Shown here piece after piece: positions 24,145-35,639 of a DNA stretch of 64,000 nt (within the stretch, counting starts at the first letter, position 1; each line of letters begins with the position of its first letter). Origin of the DNA: Trifolium pratense (taxonomy: Eukaryota; Streptophyta; Magnoliopsida; Fabales; Fabaceae); NCBI RefSeq assembly GCF_020283565.1, contig NC_060059.1:7819501-7883500 (forward strand), written 5' to 3'. The notes beneath the pieces are model-generated. The model was not told the origin of the DNA, searched no databases, and saw only the letters and a list, made by a program, of their open reading frames with translations. The position numbers were made by a program, and so were the translations under genes.

Positions 24145-24966
24145 ATGGCAGCAGAGAATAGCAATTTCGTCCAACCTGCCATTCCTAGATTTGATGGTCA
24201 CTATGATCATTGGTCTATGTTGATGGAAAATCTCTTAAGATCGAAAGAGTATTGGACCTTGGTGGAGAGCGGGATTCCAACGGTAGAGGCAGGAGTTCAA
24301 CCAACAGAACAACAACTGAAGGGCATTGAGGAAGCAAAGTTGAAGGATCTTAAAGCAAAAAACTATCTTTTTCAAGCTATTGACAGAAACATCATGGAAA
24401 CAATTCTGAATCGGGACACTTCCAAGGATATTTGGGACTCTATGAAGCAAAAATATAAAGGGTCTACAAAGGTGAAGAGAGCTCAATTGCAAGCCCTTCG
24501 AAGGGAGTTTGAGGTGCTCGGGATGAAAGATGGAGAGAAGGTAGATGAATATTTTTCTCGAACGTTATCCATTGCCAATAAAATGAAGGCACATGGAGAA
24601 CGTATGGAGCAGTTGGTGGTCGTGGAGAAGATATTGAGGTCTATGAATAGACAATTTGACTACGTTGTGGCTGCAATAGAAGAATCTAATGATCTTAACA
24701 CAATGACTATTGATGAACTTCAAAGTAGTTTGCTTGTTCACGAGCAGAGAATGAATTCCCACATTAGAGAAGAGCAGGTGCTAAAAGTGACCCTTGATGA
24801 CAATTCTGAAAGAAACAATAATGATAGATTTGGTGGAAGAGGTCGAGGGAGAGGAGGTTTTAGAGGAAGAGGAAGAGGTCGAGGCAGACAACAGTTCAAT
24901 AGAGAACTAATTGAGTGCTACAAGTGCCACAAATTGGGGCATTTTCAATATGAATGCCCTGATTAG
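24145..24966 (+). CDS. gag: Copia gag protein
   Basis: 273 residues. The N-terminal two thirds match the UBN2-type gag fold of plant copia elements (PRFDGHYDHWSMLMENLL, DIWDSMKQKYKGS, KVDEYFSRTLSIANKM). An Arg-Gly-rich stretch (about 229-250) is followed by a CCHC zinc knuckle, C-x2-C-x4-H-x4-C (CYKCHKLGHFQYEC), for RNA packaging. The frame ends in TAG right after the knuckle. The 17 codons between this stop and the pol start are open in the same frame, so gag and pol were, or are, one polyprotein interrupted by a single stop. Confidence 0.93.
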   Translation: MAAENSNFVQPAIPRFDGHYDHWSMLMENLLRSKEYWTLVESGIPTVEAGVQPTEQQLKGIEEAKLKDLKAKNYLFQAIDRNIMETILNRDTSKDIWDSMKQKYKGSTKVKRAQLQALRREFEVLGMKDGEKVDEYFSRTLSIANKMKAHGERMEQLVVVEKILRSMNRQFDYVVAAIEESNDLNTMTIDELQSSLLVHEQRMNSHIREEQVLKVTLDDNSERNNNDRFGGRGRGRGGFRGRGRGRGRQQFNRELIECYKCHKLGHFQYECPD

Positions 24967-25017
24967 GAGAGGAATGCACATTATGCTGAGCTAAATGAAT
25001 CAGAAGAAATACTCTTA

Positions 25018-28000
25018 ATGGCCCATGCTGAACATGAAGAGAAAATTGTTGAGTTGTGGTTTCTTGACTCAGGATGCAGCAACCACATGACAGGCAACAA
25101 AAAGTGGTTCACAGATATTGATGAACAATATCAACAATCTGTAAAGCTTGGAAACAATTTCAAAATGGCAGTAGTTGGGAGAGGTAATGTTAAATTACAT
25201 GTTAATGGAATTATGCAAGTAATCACTAATGTGTACTATGTTCCTGAGTTAAAGAACAACTTGATTAGCATCGGACAATTAATAGAGAAGGGAGTTTCTG
25301 TGTTGATTCAAAATGGAGAATGTCGTTGCTACCATTCAAAGGAAGGCTTGTTTTTACAAACAAAGATGTCAGCAAACAGAATGTTCGTATTTCATGCAAC
25401 ACCAATGTCTCAAGTCTCATCATGCTTCAAGACTGCCTCAGAAGATGAAACACATTTGTGGCATTGTCGTTATGGTCATCTCAACTATAATGGGCTGAAA
25501 ACTCTTCAATCTAAGAAGATGGTAACAGGGCTGCCTGAAATAAGGACACCAAGCAAGCTATGCAATGATTGTGTCATGGGTAAGCAACAAAGGAAGCCTA
25601 TACCAAATAAAAGTTTATGGAGAGCTACACACAAACTCCAATTGATACACTCTGATATTTGTGGGCCGATCACACCTTCAACTAACAGTGGAAAAAGGTA
25701 CTTGATTACTTTTATAGATGATTACAGTAGAAAGATTTGGGTGTCATTATTAACTGAAAAGTCTCAAGCATTTGTTTCATTTAAAATTTTTAAAAGCATG
25801 GTTGAGAAAGAAACAAGGGCTTCCATTCAATGTCTTCGAACAGATAGGGGAGGAGAATTTACCTCACATGAATTCAATTCATTTTGCAGCTCACATGGTA
25901 TTAAAAGGCAATTGACGGCAGCATTTACCCCTCAACAAAACGGGGTTGCTGAAAGGAAGAATCAGACTATTATGAATATGGTTCGGTGCATGCTGTCAGA
26001 GAAACATCTCCCAAAGTTCTTGTGGGGAGAGGCGGTAAATTGGGCAGTTCACATCCTTAATCGAAGCCCCACTTTGGCTGTGAAAGACAAGACTCCGGAA
26101 GAAGCATGGAGTGACATCAAACCAGCAGTTCACTATTTAAAAGTTTTTGGTTGTGTTGCACACGTTCACATACCTGAAGCCAAGAGAAAGAAGCTTGATG
26201 CCAAGAGCTTTCGATGCGTGATGTTAGGGATAAGTGATGAGTCCAAAGCATACAGACTCTTCGATCCAACTACCAAACGCATAGTGATCAGCAAAGATGT
26301 GTTTTTTGAAGAAAATGAGTGTTGGGATTGGGAAAGAAGTCCAGAACAAATGAAACCAGATTTGTTAGACTGGGGAGAAAGTGAAGAAGAAAGGAACGAA
26401 AATACAGAAGAAGTTAGAGAAGGAATGGGGTCATCCTCAAGTCTATCTTCAGAAGAGGCTCCAATAGAAGGAAGGGTAAGAAGACCACCAGGATGGATGC
26501 AAGATTATACGAGTGGAGAAGAATTTTCAGAAGAAGAGATACAAAATCTAGTGATGTTTACTGTAGCATCTGATCCAACAACATTTGAAGAAGCCGTCAA
26601 AAGTGAGAAATGGAGGAATGCGATGAATAATGAGATGGAAGCAATAGAAAAAAATAATACTTGGGAATTGACAGACTTACCAACAGGTGCAAAAACTATT
26701 GGACTCAAATGGATCTTTAAAACAAAGTTGAATGAGAATGGAGAGGTTGAGAAGTATAAGGCTAGACTTGTGGCCAAAGGGTACTCTCAACAATATGGAG
26801 TTGATTACACTGAAGTATTTGCACCAGTGGCTAGATGGGACACTATTCGAATGGTAATCGCTCTTGCAGCCCAAAAAGGATGGAATGTGTACCAACTAGA
26901 TGTAAAAAGCGCTTTCTTACACGGGGAGCTGAATGAGCAAGTTTTTGTTGACCAACCACAGGGTTATGTGAAGAAGGGTGATGAGTTGAAGGTGTACAAA
27001 TTAAAAAGGGCACTATATGGTCTTAAACAAGCACCACGAGCATGGTACAGCCGCATCGAAGCCTATTTCACAAAGGAAGGATTCGAGCGATGTCCATATG
27101 AGCACACCTTGTTTGTGAAGCAAAGTGAAACAGGTAATATTCTCATTGTTAGTCTTTATGTTGATGATTTAATATTTACTGGTAATGATGAGAATATGTT
27201 TAAGGAGTTTAAGAAGTCTATGGAAAAAGAATTTAACATGTCAGACCTTGGTAAAATGCACTATTTTCTTGGAGTTGAAGTCATTCAAAATGAGGAAGGA
27301 ATTTATATTTGTCAAAGAAAATATGTAACAGATTTGTTAGAAAGGTTTGGCATGGAGAAAAGTAATTTGTCTAGAAATCCTATCGCTCCTGGGTGCAAGT
27401 TGATTAAAGATGAAAATGGTGTGAAGGTGGATGCTACAATGTATAACCAGGTTGTTGGTTGTCTGATGTACTTAGCAGCCACAAGACCTGATCTAATGTA
27501 TGTGTTAAGTCTAATTAGCAGGTTTATGAATTGTCCAACTGAACTGCATATGCATGCAGTAAAAAGAGTACTCAGGTATCTCAATGGTACAATTAATTTG
27601 GGGATTATGTACAAGAGAGGTGGAAATGAGAAGCTTGAGGCATACACAGATAGTGATTATGCAGGTGATTTGGATGATCGAAAAAGTACTTCCGGATATG
27701 TTTTTATGCTTAGTGCAGGTGCAGTCTCATGGTCGTCTAAAAAGCAACCGGTGGTTACTTTATCCACTACGGAAGCAGAATTTATTGCAGCTGCCTCTTG
27801 TGCTTGTCAAAGTATTTGGATGCAAAGGGTTCTTGAGAAACTTGGTCATATTCAGGTTGGAAGCATCACTGTGTACTGTGACAACAGCTCAACAATAAAA
27901 CTTTCAAAGAACCCAGTTCTTCATGGTCGAAGCAAACATATTGACGTTCGCTTCCACTTCCTTCGTGATCTTACCAAAGATGGAACACTAGAACTAGTTC

Positions 28001-28113
28001 ACTGTAATTCTCAGTATCAAATAGCTGATATCATGACAAAGCCGTTAAAGTTTGAAGTATTTGAGAAACTGAGAGGTCTGTTGGGAATGCGTTTTATGCC
28101 TGATATAAACTAA
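25018..28113 (+). CDS. pol: Copia pol polyprotein (PR-INT-RT-RNase H)
   Basis: 1031 residues. In order: aspartic protease site LDSGCSNHMTG (about 17-27); GAG-pre-integrase HHCC zinc motif with HLWHCRYGHL and CNDCVMGK; integrase catalytic triad from HSDICGPI, RTDRGGEF and NGVAERKN; reverse transcriptase with KARLVAKGY, QLDVKSAFLHGEL, ALYGLKQAPRAWY and the catalytic YVDDLIFTG (about 714); RNase H with YTDSDYAGD, STTEAEF and KHIDVRFHFLRD. Integrase before RT makes it Ty1/copia. The frame is open throughout with no internal lesion. The true start is probably the gag ATG, with the first ATG here used only for annotation. Confidence 0.95.
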   Translation: MAHAEHEEKIVELWFLDSGCSNHMTGNKKWFTDIDEQYQQSVKLGNNFKMAVVGRGNVKLHVNGIMQVITNVYYVPELKNNLISIGQLIEKGVSVLIQNGECRCYHSKEGLFLQTKMSANRMFVFHATPMSQVSSCFKTASEDETHLWHCRYGHLNYNGLKTLQSKKMVTGLPEIRTPSKLCNDCVMGKQQRKPIPNKSLWRATHKLQLIHSDICGPITPSTNSGKRYLITFIDDYSRKIWVSLLTEKSQAFVSFKIFKSMVEKETRASIQCLRTDRGGEFTSHEFNSFCSSHGIKRQLTAAFTPQQNGVAERKNQTIMNMVRCMLSEKHLPKFLWGEAVNWAVHILNRSPTLAVKDKTPEEAWSDIKPAVHYLKVFGCVAHVHIPEAKRKKLDAKSFRCVMLGISDESKAYRLFDPTTKRIVISKDVFFEENECWDWERSPEQMKPDLLDWGESEEERNENTEEVREGMGSSSSLSSEEAPIEGRVRRPPGWMQDYTSGEEFSEEEIQNLVMFTVASDPTTFEEAVKSEKWRNAMNNEMEAIEKNNTWELTDLPTGAKTIGLKWIFKTKLNENGEVEKYKARLVAKGYSQQYGVDYTEVFAPVARWDTIRMVIALAAQKGWNVYQLDVKSAFLHGELNEQVFVDQPQGYVKKGDELKVYKLKRALYGLKQAPRAWYSRIEAYFTKEGFERCPYEHTLFVKQSETGNILIVSLYVDDLIFTGNDENMFKEFKKSMEKEFNMSDLGKMHYFLGVEVIQNEEGIYICQRKYVTDLLERFGMEKSNLSRNPIAPGCKLIKDENGVKVDATMYNQVVGCLMYLAATRPDLMYVLSLISRFMNCPTELHMHAVKRVLRYLNGTINLGIMYKRGGNEKLEAYTDSDYAGDLDDRKSTSGYVFMLSAGAVSWSSKKQPVVTLSTTEAEFIAAASCACQSIWMQRVLEKLGHIQVGSITVYCDNSSTIKLSKNPVLHGRSKHIDVRFHFLRDLTKDGTLELVHCNSQYQIADIMTKPLKFEVFEKLRGLLGMRFMPDIN

Positions 28114-28126
28114 TTGCAACACTGCA

Positions 28127-28146
28127 AAATAGTTTAAGGGAGGGAA
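28127..28146 (+). other. polypurine tract of the Copia element
   Basis: 'agtttaagggagggaa' immediately before the 3' LTR; the purine run AAGGGAGGGAA primes plus-strand synthesis. Confidence 0.85.
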
Positions 28147-28374
28147 TGTTAAACGTGTGCTTATGTGTCATAATTGTTAGAAGTTGTTTCTATCATGTAG
28201 TTAATAATTCCTATGTATTAGGAAGTGTTTGTTGCTTTGATTTAGTCTTTTCCACAATTCACGTTTGGATTAGTGAGTAGAGTCTTTTGTTTTAGTTTCT
28301 CTTTGTAAGGCTTTATAAAACCACTACTTCAGTTGAATAATATAGCAGTAGCATTCCCTTTTCATATTCAACAA
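28147..28374 (+). repeat. 3' LTR of the Copia element
   Basis: 228 bp, the same length as the 5' LTR and about 98.7% identical by eye (three differences). Confidence 0.93.
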
Positions 28375-28379
28375 TTCTA

Positions 28380-29010
28380 AGAGATTCCCCTGCACAAATT
28401 CTACGTTATCATCACCAACTTTTTCGGTATTATTAATATTTATAGTAGTATTGGATATACGTTTGGCATTGGCACCTTCATTCTTTGAATTGTTCAATGG
28501 CCGGTCCAGTTTGGCTGATCAGGGAAGTAAGGAAGGTGTGTGTGGTCATTTGGTCTCATTATCCATATTCCATATCATATGGTCACATTCTGCTATGCTA
28601 GGGATTCCATCTATATATAATATATATACTTTTGCCTTTGAAATATAAAAATAAATCAAGAAATATATATATATATATATATCACCATTTTTTTTTGTAT
28701 TTTTTTTATAACAAAGTTTTTTACTTTTATATTTATTTTGCTTGTGTTGTTCATGTTAGTAGAAATATGTGTGTGTAACACACTCATTTCTATTTTCAGT
28801 CAATGTTACAAGAGATATATAGTCCATGTGATCAATATATCCGTGCACAATAAATCCGATCAATAGGCATCAACAATCAAATAAAGTAAAAGTTACATAT
28901 TTGAGAAAGAATACTAACAGGATTCCTCAACACATTCATAGGTTGTTAGGGAAGGTTGCACTAGTGAAGAAGACCTAGGGCATTCATTGAAAGAAGACAG
29001 ACGGGGTTTT
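28380..29010. other. intergenic DNA
   Basis: No gene recognised. Short AT microsatellite at about 28662-28682. Confidence 0.4.
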
Positions 29011-29018
29011 GTTCCCGA

Positions 29019-29672
29019 CAGGGGCGGATCTACAGCTAAGTGAGTGTGTGCACTTGCACCCCTGGCTTTGTATAATTTACTCCCAAAATTTTACTTTTGA
29101 ACTATTTTGCACACCCTCAAATATTGAATTTGCACCACCGTTTTCTCACTCCAAGCTTTTAATCAGCCTTTTCATTTTTTGACTGAATGGTACAGCCAGA
29201 TCATGCTTATAGGCTTTGTACATTTTACTTTATATACTTACATTTTATTTGTTTTTTCATATACGTGTATAGTATGAATAGGGTTGTAGGCTTTTACTTT
29301 TTATTTTTATATAAGGTTTTATCTTAACTCTTGTAATTAACTTATTAAATACTTGGTGAATTATCCTAAACTTCTCTCAGGCAAAAGTACAAAACTAAGA
29401 GGCCAACGCAGGGTAAATGGAAGTAGCCACTAAGCTATAGGTGTGTGTAGCTCGCTAGGTTTAACGTATCATAATTCATAATTATTCGACTTTAATTATA
29501 AGTAAATTAATATTCACTTTTTAGATTTATTGAATATATATGCTTATAATTAAGGCCACAATGAGTAAGTGTTTTTATTTTTGTGTTGTTCATGTATTTA
29601 TATATAATAATTATTAATGTTTTTAATTGAAAATTTTGCACTTACTGACTCGGGGTCCTGGATCCGCCACTG
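29019..29672. mobile_element. non-autonomous hAT element
   Basis: 654 bp bounded by an exact 8-bp target duplication GTTCCCGA (29011-29018 and 29673-29680). The ends are imperfect inverted repeats: left CAGGGGCGGATCTACA, right the inverse of CAGTGGCGGATCCAGG. Subterminal 'tgcacttgcacccc' and 'gcacttactgactcgggg' also pair loosely. The 8-bp duplication and CAG...CTG ends are hAT features. No transposase frame is present. Confidence 0.85.
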
Positions 29673-29680
29673 GTTCCCGA

Positions 29681-30690
29681 AACTCCCTTCCTCCTCCCTG
29701 TTCTTTGAAAGTTAGAACATCCGCATTGAGGAGTATTCTTATCGCGCATGTTTTTCCACTTTTGACAAAATAACCTTCTAAGTTCTATCCTCTTCTAGGG
29801 ATTCTTAATTACCCCTATATGGATAGGGGAAATTCTAATTTGAGTATTATCAATTATGCATAAATAATTAAATATACTTTTGCATGATTCGAACTCCGGA
29901 CATTCAATTGATTTATTTTAAAAGTATAATTTCTAGTCATATTCTGCCAAAATATAAACCCGTGCATGCATATAGTAGTATATGTATTTTTTCACTATGA
30001 GTACAAGTTAAACTCAATTATTAATTTTTGACAAGGAGAAAGAAATCTTTTTTATTTTTATTTTTATTGTGAATGATATATAACAACATATCTTCTTTTT
30101 GACGCAAATTTATAGATGAGGATGCACATTTTTTTTTAGTGAAAAATAGACATATCTTATTTTAAAATATTTTACTTCTAATATACAAGGTCGTGATTTC
30201 TATGGTATTGGTATGTTTATATTTTCAGATAGGAAACTAGTATAGGAAAAGGATGTTAAATTAGGTGACAAATACGGAGTGGCAGGAGGTCACAACAAAA
30301 TCCCAATTATAGGGTTCAATAATTAGTTTACATTTAATATTTGTAAAACTCTCACAACCAATCACATTGCTCCATCTCATAAGGATAAACCATTATCTTC
30401 ACAAACTCTTCACAATAATTCAAGGGTTATAATAGTCTTTTAAAGCCACGTGGCACGCCGTGAAATCAATACTGATGTACTAATCCAGACTGATCATTGA
30501 AGCAAGAGAATAAAATTGGCGGCTCCTATATCTCGGAAACTCTTCCAATGCATGATAGACACGTGGAACAATTTCAAGTTCCCGCGTCAATTGCTTTCAA
30601 CCATGATTTTAAAAAGAAAAATAAAATATGAGTAAACACCGATTTTAGTCATTATAACTTTTTCATGTTCAGTTTAGTCGATAAAAAACT
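29681..30690. other. intergenic DNA
   Basis: Nothing coding recognised. CACGTG-type boxes occur in 'gccacgtggcac' (about 30446) and 'agacacgtggaac' (about 30560), but no nearby gene on either strand explains them. Confidence 0.4.
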
Positions 30691-30845
30691 AATGTTATGT
30701 TTGGTTCTATAGGAAGGAAGTGTGAAGAAAAAAAATTACGTAAATCGATGCATGAACTTGAATTAACTTTAGTTTAAGTTCATGGATTAATTTGTGTAAT
30801 TTTTTTCTTCTCACTTTCTTTTCATATAACTAAACGAATTCTAAA
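30690..30845. mobile_element. small foldback MITE
   Basis: 'gtttggttctataggaagga' on the left pairs with 'ctttcttttcatataacta' on the right. The inner arms 'gtgaagaaaaaaaattac' and 'gtaatttttttcttctcac' are exact inverses, and 'catgaacttgaatta' pairs with 'agttcatgg'. Confidence 0.7.
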
Positions 30846-30907
30846 ATTTAAATTAGTCGTTGATATTATTATATTCGAGATAAACTAATCTCTTATTTAT
30901 AATAAGG

Positions 30908-30950
30908 AAAATGTTAATGGGTACTAGTTAAAGGAAATAAAAAATAATTA

Positions 30951-31032
<82 letters not shown>

Positions 31033-31105
31033 AAAAGTGATGGTTTCAATGCAAAATTTACCCTATTTAATCTCTTAACTAGTGCCCCGAATGCACTAAT
31101 TAGTA
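30908..31105. mobile_element. probable MITE containing a TA microsatellite
   Basis: The end words 'aatgttaatgggtactagtt' and 'taactagtgccccgaatgc' are imperfect inverses and resemble the better preserved element at 59196-59361. The centre is a (TA)n run at about 30951-31026. The boundaries are approximate. Confidence 0.45.
30951..31026. repeat. (TA)n microsatellite
   Basis: About 75 bp of TA repeats. Confidence 0.9.
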
Positions 31106-31235
31106 TGATCAATGTTGTTGGAATCGAGTTTTTACGTCAACTTCTTTAGTCTAGATGAAATCAAAACGGAAACTCGTAGAGTTTACTTCATGTATATTTT
31201 TTTTTGACGCACTTCATGCATATATATCTTTGAAA

Positions 31236-32114
31236 CTAGTAATAGACTCGTGCTATCGCACGAGTCGTAACGTTACGACGATATTTTTTTAAGTTATAGT
31301 TTGGTAATCAAAATTGGAAGCAAAGATTTTTAAAATTTAAATGTACTTAATAAGTATTTAGAATTTTGATGGAAATATGCACACAAATATATTTTTTGCA
31401 AAGTGTTAATTATGAATTTTGATTAGTTTTAAAGGTAAAGATAGTTATATAGTGTAAAATTGTGAAAAGACATAAGATTCACTTTCAACATGCACCTAAA
31501 AGATATGAGATTTTCAATAGTTACATTACATCATTCTTGTTAACCAAAAGAACATTGAAAAACAAAGTTAGAACTTATCCCGCATAATAAAATAAGTTTT
31601 TTTAAATTTATATAAGTTCGAAATTATCCCGTATAAATTAGTTTTTTTTTTTATTATTATAATTTATAACTTGTCTCACATTTAATAAATATTTCTCAAT
31701 TTTTATCAGTTACAATTTATATTGTAGAGATAGTTAATTTGGAATTTATATAAGTTATAACTTATCCCGTATAAAATAAGTTTTTTGAAATTTTTATAAT
31801 TTAGAATTTGTCTCACATATGATAATTATTTTGAAATCTTTATAGGTTAGAATTTGTCCCGTATATGATAATTAATTTGAAATTTATATAAGTTAGAATT
31901 TATTCCGTATAAGAGTTTTTTTTTTTTTTGGAATTTTTATAATTTAGAATTTGTCTTATGTTTGATAATTATTTCGAAATTTTTATCAGTTAAAAATTGT
32001 CTCGTATATGATAGTGATTTAAAATTTATATAAGTTAGAACTTAAGCAAGGGTAGTTTAGACTTATCCAAGGGTTGTTTAGACTTATCCAGAACAATTAA
32101 TTTTCTTATATAGA
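31236..32114 (-). mobile_element. complete non-autonomous Helitron
   Basis: On the minus strand the element starts TCTATATAAGAAAATT (32114 inward) and ends in CTAG (31239-31236). A perfect 9-bp hairpin with a 4-nt loop (GACTCGTGC-TATC-GCACGAGTC, 31245-31266) lies just before the end. It sits exactly between host A (31235) and T (32115) without target duplication. TC start, 3' hairpin, CTRR end and A/T insertion are the full set of Helitron hallmarks. It is 879 bp and has no Rep/helicase. The inside is mostly a degenerate minisatellite (separate entry). Confidence 0.85.
31565..32060. repeat. degenerate minisatellite inside the Helitron
   Basis: About eight or nine units of 50-60 bp, each built on 'aatttatataagttagaa' followed by 'cttatcccgtataaaataa'-like or 'tttgtctcacatatgataa'-like words. 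Two unit types seem to alternate, so the higher-order period may be about 115 bp. Confidence 0.7.
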
Positions 32115-34004
32115 TTAGATTAAGAATTTTATTTTTAGTCTAGGAATTTAAGTGTTATGAATATTAATTAAATAAAATATAAAAAATTAATATATTGTTC
32201 ATTTTAAATTAAGGAATCAATCTTAAATATTTGATAATTCACATTCAATTGATTTTCTCTCATTCTCGTGAATTAATTATGACTATTGTCATGCATTTCA
32301 ATATTAAATATTAATTATGAAAATATACATGTTAAAAAGTTCTGATTTTCTCAACAAATAGCACCGACATCTATATACTCATCAATATATATTGTAAAGA
32401 ATAATATCTCTTTCGTTTTTTTTCTTCTTCATGTATTAAATATGACTCTTTAAATCATTCATGTCATGCATATGTAAGAATGACTATTATATATGATTGA
32501 AATATAATGTGCTTGTATTGTAAATTTTAACCCCCATTATTTTATTTTTACGAAATCTATAAAATTTTGTAAATATTCTATTATTTTATCAAAATATAAT
32601 TACTTATATGTTTTGTCTGTCACATGTTTTAATATATTCTTTTGTATTTTTTTCAATTTCTTATTTTGACACACATGCATAAAAGTAAGAGATATTGTTG
32701 GAAACGCAAGAGTACTAAAAATTGTTATTTTTTAAACTATTAGTGTACTCCCTCCATTATCTATTATAAGCGAAAATTCACTTTTACAATAATTGATGGA
32801 TTTATCTATAATATAGACCATGTACATTAATGATTATTCATTGAACCTTATTATAAAAAGTACGTGTCAAAAATTGTTACTCTTCGAATTATTAACATGT
32901 ACTATTATTAACAAAATAAAGTTTTTCTAAATACTATATGATATTGTATTTATCACTGATATGATATTATATATATTTTAAAAAAGATGTATGCTCAAAT
33001 GATAACAGTGAGCTTTGATGATTTTACCGATTTTACAGAGAGTGAAATCCTGTAAACTCGTTTTGACTTATGATTTCATTCTTATTTGGACACGGTCCTA
33101 CACACCTTATTATAAAGATAAACTTTTTTAAACTGTCAGAAACGCTGACAATTAGATTATTTTTCCACCCCTTTTACATAGTGACTGAACTATATTGAAC
33201 TGTTTATTTTTCAAACCGAACCAAACTGCTAAAATGGGTTGGTTTTATGAAATCACAATATGCGTATACATTTTAAAATTATTACTAATATGTCTAATCA
33301 ATAGTAATAGTTAAATGATATATATGTAAAATTGCATTAATTTAATTATTTTTTTCGAATGTCAAACTGCAATTGAATCTCTTAAGCCTGATGATGCACG
33401 TATTTCTATATTCATGCATATGGTTTACAATAATGTTAAGTTTAATGCATATCCATTTGCCTAATAAAACGCAAATCCACTAATGCAATATTGAGATTTT
33501 GATTATCGAAAACTAAAGTAATTTTTGTGTCCAGCTCAAGTAAGTCGATATTGAATACGCAATTACGCATATACACAAAAGACAATGAAATGTTAACAGT
33601 TGTATACAAGATGTATATACCTTCATCTTTTCGTTTGCGATAAATCACAAAAATTAAAAAAAGTTGATTGTAGTATTAAATGTGTTGTCAATTAATAATT
33701 ATACGAAGCATTTATTACAGACTATATAAAAGATGTACAGTACTGTAACATAATTAGGGTATGGTGTAAAATAAATAATTAATATAGTTGAAATTTTGAA
33801 AATAATTTTATAAAATGAGACAAATAAAAAATTCAAAAGAGTCTTATATTTAAAGACTAAATGAAGTATTAATTAGTTACACCATGAACTATACAGTAAT
33901 TCATAAAATTTAATTAATTCAATTATTAAAATAAAAATAAAACTGGAACTCTGTAGAATATAACAATGAATAAAAAATCAATCAATAGAAAACATTACTT
34001 CATC

Positions 34005-34110
34005 TATCTCAAAATATATAAAAATGAATCAAAGAAATTTGATTTAAAATTTATACTAAATACATTAAATTTTATTGATAAAATTTTATTTATATTTTGA
34101 GGCGGATAAG
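34005..34110. mobile_element. Stowaway-like MITE remnant
   Basis: 'atctatctcaaaatatat' on the left pairs with 'atattttgaggcggat' on the right, and 'aaatttatactaaatac' pairs with the inner right arm. About 105 bp. Confidence 0.5.
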
Positions 34111-34608
34111 TATTATTTTTCCCTCCAAATAACAATTATTGACTCTATATTTAAGTATTATTGACTAAACTTTTTTCTTTAAATTATTATTTTTTGTGTC
34201 AGATACTAGGGTGCACGGAATTGACTGAAAGCATGAGATTTTCAGGGACCTAATAGCAAAAATACGTTTCACATTGAGGACATTCAAAAAAGCAAGTACT
34301 AGCATGTATGGGCATATGGCTGTCAACATACGGCGAATAAGAAATTACTCAATTATCATTATTAATTTTTGTAAAAAAAAAAATTATAGTTATTAATTTT
34401 AATTTGACAAATGTTATGTACCAAAAAATTAGAAAATATATAATTTGACAAATGTTAAAAAGTGCCCTGGGAAAACAAAAGTGATAATATGATTCTTGAA
34501 AGTAATGCATTTAATGTTTTAAAATTTTAAAAAGAAAATCTCTTATACAGTATTTAAATTTTTTGCTTTCGTTTCGTTAATCATCGCTATAGGAGCACTG
34601 TTTAATGC

Positions 34609-34862
34609 TCCCTCTATTTTGTATTAAATGTCGTTTCAAAATCGTGCGCACTATTCATATAACCTACTATGATCATATTTTTTTTATGGATCTATAAAAA
34701 CAAATGTTATCATATGAGTTACATTATTGTTCAATTTGTATCGATGCATATTTTCATAAGCGTGCGCACTATTCATTTAATAACAGATATTAGTAATTAA
34801 AATTATATATTGACATGTGTGCCGTGATCTAAAACAACACTTAAAAAAGAATAGAGAGATTA
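34609..34862. mobile_element. MITE with CTCCCTCT ends
   Basis: The left end 'ctccctctattttgtatta' pairs with the inverse of 'aaaaaagaatagagag' at the right, about 250 bp apart. A second 'gaatggagggaat' just beyond (about 34928) may belong to a further fragment. Confidence 0.5.
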
Positions 34863-35639
34863 TAACCCTTTTAACTTTTAGCATGGTCATATTAACTAAC
34901 TGGTATCCTCAAGATAGTATTAGTTAAGAATGGAGGGAATGAGATTATAACCCTTTTAACTTTTATATTTTTCAAAGGTCAACTACACAAGTTTCAAGAT
35001 GATCATTTTACTTAATATATACTATACTATAACGTTGCAGGTTATATATGTGAATGTGAAATCCAAAAAATAAAAATTCTATTACATAATAATAACAATA
35101 TTGAGTTTGTAGAAAAAGAGATAAGACCTTCCATAGCATGACGAATGAATGTAGACTATGACAGAGTTCTTACGAAAAATTAAATAAAAATCTTGTACAT
35201 AAGTCAAAATATACCTTTTTATTTCTTATTTTTACAATAAAAATAATTTTTTTATCAATAGCCTAAAAAAACCTAACCCTTTTATTAATAATTAGGTTTT
35301 GAATATACTATTATTTTTTTATTAGACACTCATTCAAATATTCTTTTTCTTCCTTAATTACTATACAATATATATGTAAAATAATTAATAAAATAAAAGT
35401 ATAATCATCAAAAAGGTTAACTTAATCGTTAAAATGCTGACTCATATTTCAATGCAAACAAATGTTGACTCATATTTCGTAAAAAAATTAAACTCATCTC
35501 ATCCGATCAACATTAGGAATTACAATATATATAATTATCACATAATATTATAAGTACATCTATTAACATTACTAAATTTTGAGATCTCTTTTGATTCTGA
35601 TGATTCTCGTCGTCTACAACTAGACAAATAAAAAGAAAA

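Larger units (their letters stand above)
23804..28374 (+). mobile_element. full-length Ty1/copia LTR retrotransposon
   Basis: 4571 bp with 228-bp LTRs and a perfect 5-bp target duplication TTCTA (23799-23803 and 28375-28379). Order: LTR, primer site, gag, pol (protease-integrase-RT-RNase H), polypurine tract, LTR. The LTRs differ at three positions by my reading (two near 24 kb 'gttagtggag' versus 'gtgagtagag', one in 'aaagcc' versus 'aaaacc'), which implies recent insertion. It is structurally complete, but a stop codon separates gag from pol in the same frame. It lies in intergenic DNA. Confidence 0.95.
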
